A stretch of DNA of 64,000 nt from Bacteroidales bacterium (GTDB lineage: Bacteria; Bacteroidota; Bacteroidia; Bacteroidales; UBA3824): contig JAFPZK010000068.1 in NCBI GenBank assembly GCA_017417315.1, forward strand, positions 69,104 through 133,103, read 5' to 3'. The number at the start of each line of letters is the position of its first letter. Positions within the stretch are counted from its first letter, which is position 1. A program made the translations under genes and the position numbers. A model generated the notes under the pieces. It ran no database searches and was not told where the DNA came from. It saw only the letters and a list, made by a program, of their open reading frames with translations. This document shows positions 52,390 to 59,541 of this stretch, in pieces.

Positions 52390-54093
52390 ATGTATAACAA
52401 TAACAATAAACCACAGTTTAGTAAGGATAAAAACTTGGATAGTTTTTACAATCCTTATACGTTTGTCCCAATTTCTAAATACGTGTTTAGTTATTCAGAA
52501 AAGGAAAGAAACGAATTTCAAATGGCACAAGACAAACCGTTTTATGATGGCATTTCGGGTACTATCAATGTCAGAATGAAAGCCGTTACACCCTTTTGTG
52601 TTCGTTCTGCAAACGGAAACAACTGCGAGGTGAACAATTCATTTTTTGTACCCGGAACATCATTAAAGGGTATGATTAGAAGCGTATTTGAGATAATAAC
52701 GATGTCAAATGCTCGCAATGGTATCGCCAACAACAGGTTTAGTTTCAGAGACTTGAATAGCGATGAGTATGAGTTCAAAGCCGGAAAACAAAAAAGCGGT
52801 TTTTTCATTCTCTACAAAGGTAACTACTATGTAATTGAATGTCAGAGTTGGAAAATTTCGTATGACGAAATTCAAGAAGACTTCAATGTAAATATTCAGA
52901 ATGCCAAAACAATTGCAGACAAATACCGTCTCATTGGCAAAGACTATATTTACAAAGATGCCGACGGAGATTGGAATATGTTATTTTTGTCAGGTTTTAT
53001 GAACGGCAAACTTCACGAATACCAGTTTATGATACCTGAAATGAATGAAAACGATTTCATACCATTGAATGACGAGGAGTACGAAGATTTCATTTTTATT
53101 CACCGTGACGAAATCAAGGGCGGTAATAAGAATTGGAATTTTTGGAAGAGAAAACAGCGGAATTACAATAGTATGGCAGATATTATATCTGATAACTACA
53201 AAGGAATTGTTCCGTGTTTTTTCAGGACGAAAACTGAAAACGGACAAACAGTTGTAAAGGATTTGGGTTTCTCATATCTTTACAGACAACCATATAACAA
53301 AACTGTTCATCAATGCCTTCCTCAAAACTATTCGAATAATACTTATGATATGACACAAGCATTATTCGGTTTTGTCAGTGATAAAGATGCACAAAAAGGT
53401 AGAGTTCAGGTAACTTGTGCCCGCGTCAAAGGTCAGCAAGCAAATAGTCAGACCATTCTGTTGGGATCTCCTAAGCCCACATATTACCCATTCTATTTGG
53501 AACAAAATAGAAGTAATGCACTCATTACTTTTTCCAATAAAGATGCAGTTATTTCGGGTAGGAAAAGATTCCTTATGCGGAATGTAGCCCAAGAAATGCA
53601 ACTTGCAACAAGTACTCAAACGACAACATTTGTGCCGTTAAAGTCCGGTGCTGAGATTGTGTTCAAAATACACTTCCACAACTTGCACGAGTTTGAACTT
53701 GGTGCATTGTTGTCTGCAATTAATTTCCATAACCATACCGAATGTTATCATTCTTTGGGTTATGCCAAACCATTCGGTTATGGAAAAATGAAACTAATAG
53801 GTGTTGAACTTGACTATAAAACTGTTCGCTTCAACAATCCCGACAAACAACTTCTTGCTGTTAACGACTACATAAAGTTGTTTGAGGGTAAATTATTGGG
53901 TGTTCTGAACATCACGAAACAAACTTGGGAACAGGAACTCTACGATTTATATGCAATTTCCTCCGGTGTCAAATCGGGAAATAGACAAATCAGGTATCCT
54001 AAAATGGGTAATAAATCAAAGGGTATTCCTAACGAATTTCAGATAATCAAAGCCAAGAAAAAGTCTTTAAAAGATTTTTCTCCAACTAAATAA
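52390..54093 (+). CDS. TIGR03986-like type III RAMP
   Basis: 567 aa. The beginning (FYNPYTFVPISKYVF) and the core GTINVRMKAVTPFCVRSANG..FFVPGTSLKGMIRSVFEI (in parts) match the TIGR03986 RAMP family. A large insertion (about 130-330) sits between the two ferredoxin halves, so it may correspond to the Cas7-insertion subunit. The second half has ISGRKRFLMRN and SLGYAKPFGYGKMKL (glycine-rich loop). The Asp expected in a cutting Cas7 is not seen in the entry motif. Last core subunit before the CARF genes. Confidence 0.75.
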   Translation: MYNNNNKPQFSKDKNLDSFYNPYTFVPISKYVFSYSEKERNEFQMAQDKPFYDGISGTINVRMKAVTPFCVRSANGNNCEVNNSFFVPGTSLKGMIRSVFEIITMSNARNGIANNRFSFRDLNSDEYEFKAGKQKSGFFILYKGNYYVIECQSWKISYDEIQEDFNVNIQNAKTIADKYRLIGKDYIYKDADGDWNMLFLSGFMNGKLHEYQFMIPEMNENDFIPLNDEEYEDFIFIHRDEIKGGNKNWNFWKRKQRNYNSMADIISDNYKGIVPCFFRTKTENGQTVVKDLGFSYLYRQPYNKTVHQCLPQNYSNNTYDMTQALFGFVSDKDAQKGRVQVTCARVKGQQANSQTILLGSPKPTYYPFYLEQNRSNALITFSNKDAVISGRKRFLMRNVAQEMQLATSTQTTTFVPLKSGAEIVFKIHFHNLHEFELGALLSAINFHNHTECYHSLGYAKPFGYGKMKLIGVELDYKTVRFNNPDKQLLAVNDYIKLFEGKLLGVLNITKQTWEQELYDLYAISSGVKSGNRQIRYPKMGNKSKGIPNEFQIIKAKKKSLKDFSPTK

Positions 54094-54103
54094 CTAATCG
54101 ACT

Positions 54104-55393
54104 ATGGCAAGAGTACTTATATCATTTCTCGGAACGGGAAAAATGAAAGACGGCGACAATGCCAAGGGCGAATATGAATTTGCCAACTATCAAATTGACA
54201 AAAAGCCATACAAGGCGGCTTTTATTGCCGACGCTTTGATAAAGGCTTATTCTATCAATAAGGTAATTCTTATTGGTACAGTCAAATCAATGTGGGACGA
54301 GGTATATGCAAATTTTGCAAGTGATGACCTTGATTCTGACATTTGGGAAAAACTTCAAAAAATTCGTCAAAGCGTTTCGCACGAATCTGAATTAGTCTTG
54401 AAAGGCATTGACAATGAAACCGGTGTAGAAATTGAAGTACCAAAAGAGGTAATAGAAAATGTTTTGCCCGGCAATGATTCAAAAATCGTTTTCATCAAAT
54501 ACGGTTTAGATGACGCTGAGGTCGATGATAACATTTCCAAAATTCTCGGTATTGAGGATTTTTTGAACGAGAATGATGAAATATATTTTGACATTACCCA
54601 CGGATTCCGTTCTTTGCCAATGGTGTTGATGAACTGCATAATCTATTTGCAGAATGTCAGCAACAAAAAACTTTCAATCCAGAAAATTACCTACGGTAAT
54701 CTTGATGTGTCAAGCGAGTTAGGTTATGCGCCTGTAATTGATTTGAGAAAATTGATTAATCTGTCTGATTGGATTAACGGCGCGTATGCGTTCAAAGAGT
54801 TCGGGAAAGGATATCAAATTGCTAAGTTGTTAGATGAAAGATTTGCCGAAATCAATAGACGCATTAACAACTTGTCTGATTTGATGTCGTTGAATTACAT
54901 ATATGAATTGCCCAAAGCAATAAAGGAGTTTATAGATATATACAAATTGGAAGAACATCGCTTGCCACTACGCGCAAAAATGTCTTTGAAACCCGCAGTA
55001 GACGAGTTTGCAAATAACGGTTTAAATAACTCTTCCACATTGTGGAGATTGCAGTACAATCTTGCCAATTGGTATTTTGGCAAGAACAACTATATTGCAT
55101 CATATATTACTTTGGCAGAAAGTGTGATTAGTTATTGCTGTACAAAAATAGGAGGTAAAGACGTTAACAAGAAGGAGGACCGTGATAATGTGAAGCAAAT
55201 GGTCATAAACAACGATTCTTCAATTCCCAAGGGTATCTACAATATTTATGAAGTTAAAAAACTTCGTGAAATTCGTAATAGTTTGGCTCACAATATCAAC
55301 GGTGATATTGGATATGCTGAATTAGAAGATGATAACGGCATCAATCGTCAATTAAAGAAGTTTATTGACGATTTGGCAAATATTATGAAATAA
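54104..55393 (+). CDS. CARF-HEPN ribonuclease, Csx2/TM1812 (Csx1-like) family
   Basis: 429 aa. The N-terminal CARF domain starts MARVLISFLGTGK and includes YFDITHGFRSLP (about 161-172), the ligand-binding strand-helix turn. The C-terminal HEPN domain has Arg391-x4-His396 in EIRNSLAHN, the RNase site. Such proteins are switched on by cyclic oligoadenylate made by Cas10 and degrade RNA non-specifically. 10 bp after the RAMP gene, same operon. Confidence 0.9.
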   Translation: MARVLISFLGTGKMKDGDNAKGEYEFANYQIDKKPYKAAFIADALIKAYSINKVILIGTVKSMWDEVYANFASDDLDSDIWEKLQKIRQSVSHESELVLKGIDNETGVEIEVPKEVIENVLPGNDSKIVFIKYGLDDAEVDDNISKILGIEDFLNENDEIYFDITHGFRSLPMVLMNCIIYLQNVSNKKLSIQKITYGNLDVSSELGYAPVIDLRKLINLSDWINGAYAFKEFGKGYQIAKLLDERFAEINRRINNLSDLMSLNYIYELPKAIKEFIDIYKLEEHRLPLRAKMSLKPAVDEFANNGLNNSSTLWRLQYNLANWYFGKNNYIASYITLAESVISYCCTKIGGKDVNKKEDRDNVKQMVINNDSSIPKGIYNIYEVKKLREIRNSLAHNINGDIGYAELEDDNGINRQLKKFIDDLANIMK

Positions 55394-55557
55394 TGCTTAT
55401 TCGCATCCTCGTCTCCATACTCTCCGACCACACAATCCCCAACTTCCTTTTCATCAAGGAAACCCAAGGGGAGTATGATCAAAACATCTTCATAATCACC
55501 GACGACGTTAAAAAGGCGGGCAGAGACGTTGTTATAAAAAAATTAATATATGAATAA
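55393..55557 (+). pseudogene. N-terminal relic of a Card1/Can2-type CARF gene
   Basis: 54 codons. MLIRILVSILSDHTIPNFLF followed by IKET matches the start of the intact protein encoded next (SIISAQTIPNILFIKE) but with different bases. The frame goes on for about 30 unrelated or shifted residues and ends. It overlaps the previous stop (TAATG) and the next start (8 bp). Probably the remnant of a replaced or duplicated effector. Confidence 0.6.
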
Positions 55558-56668
55558 AACCATCGTATCAATTATTTCGGCTCAAACCATTCCGAACATT
55601 CTCTTTATTAAAGAGATGTATGAGGACGGTGATAAACTTATGTTTATTGCCTCTCGTGTTATGGAATCTAAAATTAATTGGATTCTCAATGCGCTAAATA
55701 TTCAGAACGCAGGACAAATCATCAATATCGTTTTTGAAAATAACGATGATGAGGAGCGCTGGAACGTTATGTGCGATAAGATAAAATCGTATCTTTCTGA
55801 TAACGAAAAATATTTCGTAAATCTTACGGGCGGAACAAAGTATATGGATTTTGCCGTCAGCGAAGTTTTTGAAAAATATGACAGCACAATCTATTACATA
55901 CCGTATCCGAAGAATTACATTCTTTCTCCGCGCACTCATGACAATATTCCGATAAAAACGCGACTTTCAGTGGCGGATTATTTAACGGCGTATAATGTTC
56001 CAATCAAAAATAAAGAATTGGCTTTGCCCGAAGATTTTACGACTTCGTTTTACGATTTTTATGTATCTGACAAAATCTCAGATTCTTATAGAATTATATT
56101 GGATAAACTCCGTGCATATCGTCAAAAAAACGTCGAAATATCAACAATTGAATCGTGCGAAGATACTGAAAAGAAACCGCGTATTGACGGGTTGTCTGAA
56201 TTTCTCAATATTATAAAATTCCCGGTAAAAGACAATAAATTAACAAAATACGAAATTCAGTATTTGACCGGCGGTTGGTTTGAAGAATATGTTTATCATT
56301 TGATTAACAAAAATGTTTCTCCTGACGATATTCAACTCGGTGTTGAAATTCAAAAATCAGAATCAACAAATATTAACGATTTGGATGTTGTTTTCACCAA
56401 AGGCAACAAACTTTACGTTATCGAATGTAAAACAGGTGTCGGAAGCGAAAGTCTTTTTAATCAGATTGTCTACAAAGCCTCGGCGTTGAAAGAAAAACTT
56501 CTCGGATTGTCAGGAAAATCATATATTTTCTCGCTCAATCCGCCTATTGACGACCGTTTGAAAAGCACTGCACAAAATATGGGAACAACATATATTGATT
56601 TGTCAGACTTTATGGACGACGAAAAAATGAATAAATTATTTACATCAATCATCAAACAATCATACTAA
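55550..56668 (+). CDS. Card1/Can2-type CARF nuclease (DUF1887-like)
   Basis: 372 aa. CARF domain (about 1-150) with SAQTIPNILFIKE and FVNLTGGTKYMDFAV (about 89-103), a typical ring-binding loop. The C-terminal PD-(D/E)xK domain has FEEYVYHLI, Asp277/Asp279 in NINDLDVVF, and Glu292-Cys-Lys294 in YVIECKTG. Card1/Can2 enzymes are activated by cA4 and nick or cut DNA and RNA. A second CARF effector next to the HEPN one gives the system two outputs. Confidence 0.88.
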   Translation: MNKTIVSIISAQTIPNILFIKEMYEDGDKLMFIASRVMESKINWILNALNIQNAGQIINIVFENNDDEERWNVMCDKIKSYLSDNEKYFVNLTGGTKYMDFAVSEVFEKYDSTIYYIPYPKNYILSPRTHDNIPIKTRLSVADYLTAYNVPIKNKELALPEDFTTSFYDFYVSDKISDSYRIILDKLRAYRQKNVEISTIESCEDTEKKPRIDGLSEFLNIIKFPVKDNKLTKYEIQYLTGGWFEEYVYHLINKNVSPDDIQLGVEIQKSESTNINDLDVVFTKGNKLYVIECKTGVGSESLFNQIVYKASALKEKLLGLSGKSYIFSLNPPIDDRLKSTAQNMGTTYIDLSDFMDDEKMNKLFTSIIKQSY

Positions 56669-56671
56669 ACC

Positions 56672-57013
56672 ATGTTTTTAAACCTCTCCAATCACCCCTC
56701 CATCTCGTGGAGTGAAAACCAACTTGCCGCCGCAGGCGGAAAGGTCATCGACCTTGCTTTTCCGCAAGTTGCCCCCGACGGCGACGAGAAATACATACAA
56801 AATCTTGCCACCGAGTATTATAACAAAATCCTTGAAATGCAAGACATTACCACCGTCCACTTAATGGGCGAGATGAACTTCACGTTTGCACTTGTAACAA
56901 AACTCAAAGCCGCCGGCATTAAATGCGTGGCTTCAACCACCAAACGCGAAACCGTGGAAGAAAACGGCGTGAAGATTTCAAAGTTTCAGTTTGTAAGGTT
57001 CAGGGAGTATTGA
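56672..57013 (+). CDS. Small type III-associated protein, possible ring nuclease or CARF-like fold
   Basis: 113 aa. Starts MFLNLSNHPSISWSENQL and has VHLMGEMNFTFALVTKLKAAG (21 residues in parts: VHLMGEMNFTF, ALVTKLKAAGI) and CVASTTKRETVEE. The pattern of beta strand, Gly-rich turn, helix and strand with STTKR suggests a Rossmann-like unit of CARF size. Small proteins at this place in type III operons are often ring nucleases that degrade the cyclic messenger (Crn, Csx15/16/20). It follows the Card1 gene by 3 bp. The family is not firmly recognised. Confidence 0.5.
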   Translation: MFLNLSNHPSISWSENQLAAAGGKVIDLAFPQVAPDGDEKYIQNLATEYYNKILEMQDITTVHLMGEMNFTFALVTKLKAAGIKCVASTTKRETVEENGVKISKFQFVRFREY

Positions 57014-57072
57014 TGCCGAAAATTTTTATAAAATAAGTTGTATAATATTACAACCTTTCTTATATTTGCACT

Positions 57073-57402
57073 ATGAAACGAAAGATAATTGCATACAAGA
57101 ATTACTATTCCGATTTCATGAGTAACCTCGCCGAGCAGGAGCGTAAAAAAATACAACGGGCGTTGTTGCTGTTTGAAACGGAGGATAAAATTCCGTATCA
57201 TTACATTAAGTTCATACGCGACGGAGTGTATGAGTTTCGTGTAACACATTTTAATAACGAATTTAGGCTTTTCTTTATTTATGATGGAGATACAATCGTG
57301 GTTTTGTTTAATTGTTTCAAAAAGAAGACACAAAAAACACCGAAGTCTGAAATAGAGAAAGCCGTTAAACTTAAAAACGAATACTATGAATCAAAACAGT
57401 AA
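57073..57402 (+). CDS. RelE/HigB-superfamily toxin
   Basis: 109 aa. Compact RelE-like fold: KKIQRALLLFETEDKIPYHY, FIRDGVYEFRVTHFNNEFRL (the EFR core), FFIYDGDTIVVLFNCFKKKTQKTP, matching the phage Gp49/HigB-type toxins. Likely a ribosome-dependent or free mRNase. It is encoded before its antitoxin with a 17-bp overlap, the order typical of HigBA. Confidence 0.87.
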   Translation: MKRKIIAYKNYYSDFMSNLAEQERKKIQRALLLFETEDKIPYHYIKFIRDGVYEFRVTHFNNEFRLFFIYDGDTIVVLFNCFKKKTQKTPKSEIEKAVKLKNEYYESKQ

Positions 57403-57682
57403 CATTTACGACGTTAGTGCCGAATTGGAAAGAGAGTTCGGCAAAATAGGTTCCAAAGAGAGAGAAGATGCCGTTAATCAGGCGTGGGAAGAGTATAATG
57501 CCCAAATATTGCTTGATGCCCGAAAAAATGCTCAACTTTCGCAATCGGAATTGGCAAGCCGTATTGGAGCCGACAAAAGTTATATTTCCAAAGTAGAACG
57601 CGGGATAATAATTCCATCCGTTGCAACACTTTACAAAATTATTGCTGCAATGGGTCTTAGAATAGAACTCAGACCGGCATAA
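57386..57682 (+). CDS. HigA-like XRE antitoxin
   Basis: 98 aa. The N-terminal part contacts the toxin, and the C-terminal XRE helix-turn-helix is ARKNAQLSQSELASRIGADK then SYISKVERG (about 45-75). It neutralises the toxin and represses the pair. Two 33-bp repeats follow the stop. Confidence 0.87.
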   Translation: MNQNSNIYDVSAELEREFGKIGSKEREDAVNQAWEEYNAQILLDARKNAQLSQSELASRIGADKSYISKVERGIIIPSVATLYKIIAAMGLRIELRPA

Positions 57683-57747
57683 TTTCGTTTTCCGATACCG
57701 AAAATCGAAGTTTGCTTTCGTTTTCCGATACCGAAAATTGAAATTTG
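57683..57747. repeat. 33-bp tandem duplication after the antitoxin
   Basis: TTTCGTTTTCCGATACCGAA occurs at 57683 and 57716, each followed by AAT(C/T)GAA(G/A)TTTG. TTTTCCGATACCGAAAAT is partly palindromic. Between here and cas6, a 22-codon ORF at 57787-57855 (YPYCGKKKIY) looks like a zinc-ribbon scrap; nothing else is seen. Confidence 0.75.
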
Positions 57748-57859
57748 AAAAACTAACAGATTGTTAATCAGTAAAAAACAAATAATATGCTACCAGGTTC
57801 AGGAAGAATACTAACATATCCGTATTGCGGGAAAAAGAAAATATATCAATTATAAAAAC

Positions 57860-58525
57860 ATGAATGTCAAAACTTTAACGGTAAAATTCAACGGTGAAAT
57901 CAAAGGTTATGAAATCCCGCTGTTTAGAGGTGCGGTGATTGAGGCGGCTGACCATAGTCTGCTGTTTCATAATCACCAAGGCGACGGGTACAGATACTCT
58001 TATCCGCTGATTCAGTACAAAAAAATCGGTCAAAACCCCTCTATCGTCTGCATTGAACAAGGCGTTGAAAGTATTGGAAAACTTTTTGAAAACGGCGATT
58101 TTACGTTCCGTATCGGCGAAAACGTCAGAAAAATGGAAATTCTTTCTGTTAACGCCAATAAAATTAATGTTCAACTTTGGGAAACAAAATTTAATTTCAT
58201 GATTAAACGTTGGCTTCCGTTGAATCCTTATAATTATAAGATTTACAACTCACTCTCTACTCAAATTGAAAAAGTGCAACTCTTAGAAAAAATCTTGAAA
58301 GGTAATATCTTGTCGTTTTTGAAAGGGCTCGGAATATTTTTGGAAAACGAACTTGTTTGCAATATTACGAATATTTCAAGGGTTTACGTCGAAAAATATA
58401 AAGGTGTGGGAATGACGGCTTTTGACATCGCTTTTTCTACAAACCTCAGCCTTCCCGACAAAATCGGTCTCGGCAAAAATGCTGCATTAGGTTTCGGTGT
58501 TGTCAGACAAAATCATTTGTCATAA
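57860..58525 (+). CDS. cas6: Cas6-like crRNA-processing endoribonuclease
   Basis: 221 aa. SLLFHNHQGDGYRYSYPLIQ followed by YKKIG is the pattern of Cas6-type RAMPs in Bacteroidota. His37 or His39 is the likely general base. The C-terminal glycine-rich loop is KIGLGKNAALGFGVV. It would cut the repeat 8 nt from the spacer, leaving ATTAAGAC on each crRNA for all three arrays. It stands apart from the effector operon, between two toxin-antitoxin pairs. Confidence 0.85.
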   Translation: MNVKTLTVKFNGEIKGYEIPLFRGAVIEAADHSLLFHNHQGDGYRYSYPLIQYKKIGQNPSIVCIEQGVESIGKLFENGDFTFRIGENVRKMEILSVNANKINVQLWETKFNFMIKRWLPLNPYNYKIYNSLSTQIEKVQLLEKILKGNILSFLKGLGIFLENELVCNITNISRVYVEKYKGVGMTAFDIAFSTNLSLPDKIGLGKNAALGFGVVRQNHLS

Positions 58526-58546
58526 CCGATATTCCGTTAAAAAATA

Positions 58547-58858
58547 TTATTTCAGTTGTTGTGTTTGACCATCGGCATCACGTCGGCAATCCCAAAAAGC
58601 AATTATGATAACAGCATTATCTTCAACATAGTAGACCATTTTATTCAACTTGTTGACGATAATGCTTCTGTATGATTTTGAACGGTCTGACAATCGCGGG
58701 TCTAATGCTCCCATATAAGGATTCAAAACCAACATATCAGTAGCATGTGTTATTTCGCGAAGAAAAACATTTTTGCGTTTTACACCAAAACTCCTCTTAA
58801 CATACCCTGCTACTTGTTTTAATTGTTCTAATGCTTGTTCGTCCCAAATCAGTTTCAT
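58547..58858 (-). CDS. ParE/RelE-like toxin
   Basis: 103 aa from the ATG at 58858 (the upstream frame to 58912 lies in the antitoxin gene). MKLIWDEQALEQLKQVAGYV, NPYMGALDPRLSDRSKSYRS, IIVNKLNKMVYYVEDNAVIIIAFWDCRRD (read in parts) match ParE-family plasmid-stabilisation toxins. It overlaps its antitoxin by ATGA. Confidence 0.87.
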   Translation of the reverse strand: MKLIWDEQALEQLKQVAGYVKRSFGVKRKNVFLREITHATDMLVLNPYMGALDPRLSDRSKSYRSIIVNKLNKMVYYVEDNAVIIIAFWDCRRDADGQTQQLK

Positions 58859-59136
58859 ACTGCCTCCGCCATTTCTAATTGTTCTTCTTCTGCAAGTTCT
58901 TCGTCTATCCAACGCATAACTTCTTCATTTGTAACATATATTCCTGCCGCGATTCGTGCTTCGGCTTCGTCGAGCATTTTGTTTATTTCTTCCTTTGTGT
59001 ACGGTTTTAATTGTTCTTGTTGTTCCTGTTGCTTTTGAACATAATCCGCTAATTGCTTACTCAGCCAAAGCATATTTGCCGGAGAAAGCGTTTCGTAAAG
59101 ATAATCACGAAGGTTTGTTAGTGCTGATGTACTCAT
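58855..59136 (-). CDS. Antitoxin of the ParE-like toxin
   Basis: 93 aa from the ATG at 59136; the frame to 59166 adds ten weak residues. Helical and very Glu/Gln-rich: SPANMLWLSKQLADYVQKQQ, YTKEEINKMLDEAEARIAAG, TNEEVMRWIDEELAEEE. This type is paired with ParE/RelE toxins throughout Bacteroidota. Its upstream region abuts CRISPR leader 3, so promoter sequences may be shared back-to-back. Confidence 0.8.
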   Translation of the reverse strand: MSTSALTNLRDYLYETLSPANMLWLSKQLADYVQKQQEQQEQLKPYTKEEINKMLDEAEARIAAGIYVTNEEVMRWIDEELAEEEQLEMAEAV

Positions 59137-59192
59137 ATCTTGAAAAATTGATTGTTTATGGTGCAAATTTACGGTTTTATTCTAAAAATTAC

Positions 59193-59541
59193 AAAAAAAC
59201 TTCGTAAAAAATTTGGTTAGGAAAAAATCATTTTTTATCTTTACAACCGTAAAAAAGATATGTTCTTTGTCATATTGAACAAGGATATTTTTTAGAAAAA
59301 GTCTTAGATGCAAAGTATGGGTTTGAAAACCACGGCAATACAACTTCCGTGTTAATTTTTAACCGTAACGCACAACGGGTTGTGTGTAATTGGAGATTTT
59401 GAAATCAAAAATGGTAGCCGAACTTTACAAAAAATGTAAAGTTTACTATCACGAAAAGGGGTTAAAATTTCTTAAAATCCTTCAAAATACCGTTAAAATA
59501 GAACCCTAACTCTCTGACACTCTGACAGTACCAAAATTACC
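59193..59541 (+). promoter_or_regulatory. CRISPR leader 3
   Basis: Homologous to leaders 1 and 2 over about 350 bp, apart from a short replaced segment near 59360-59400. The promoter is the best of the three: TTTG (59212-59215) and TATCTTTA (59236-59243), 20 bp apart. AACTTTACA..TGTAAAGTT and the CTCTCTGACACTCTGACAG segment are kept. Confidence 0.87.
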
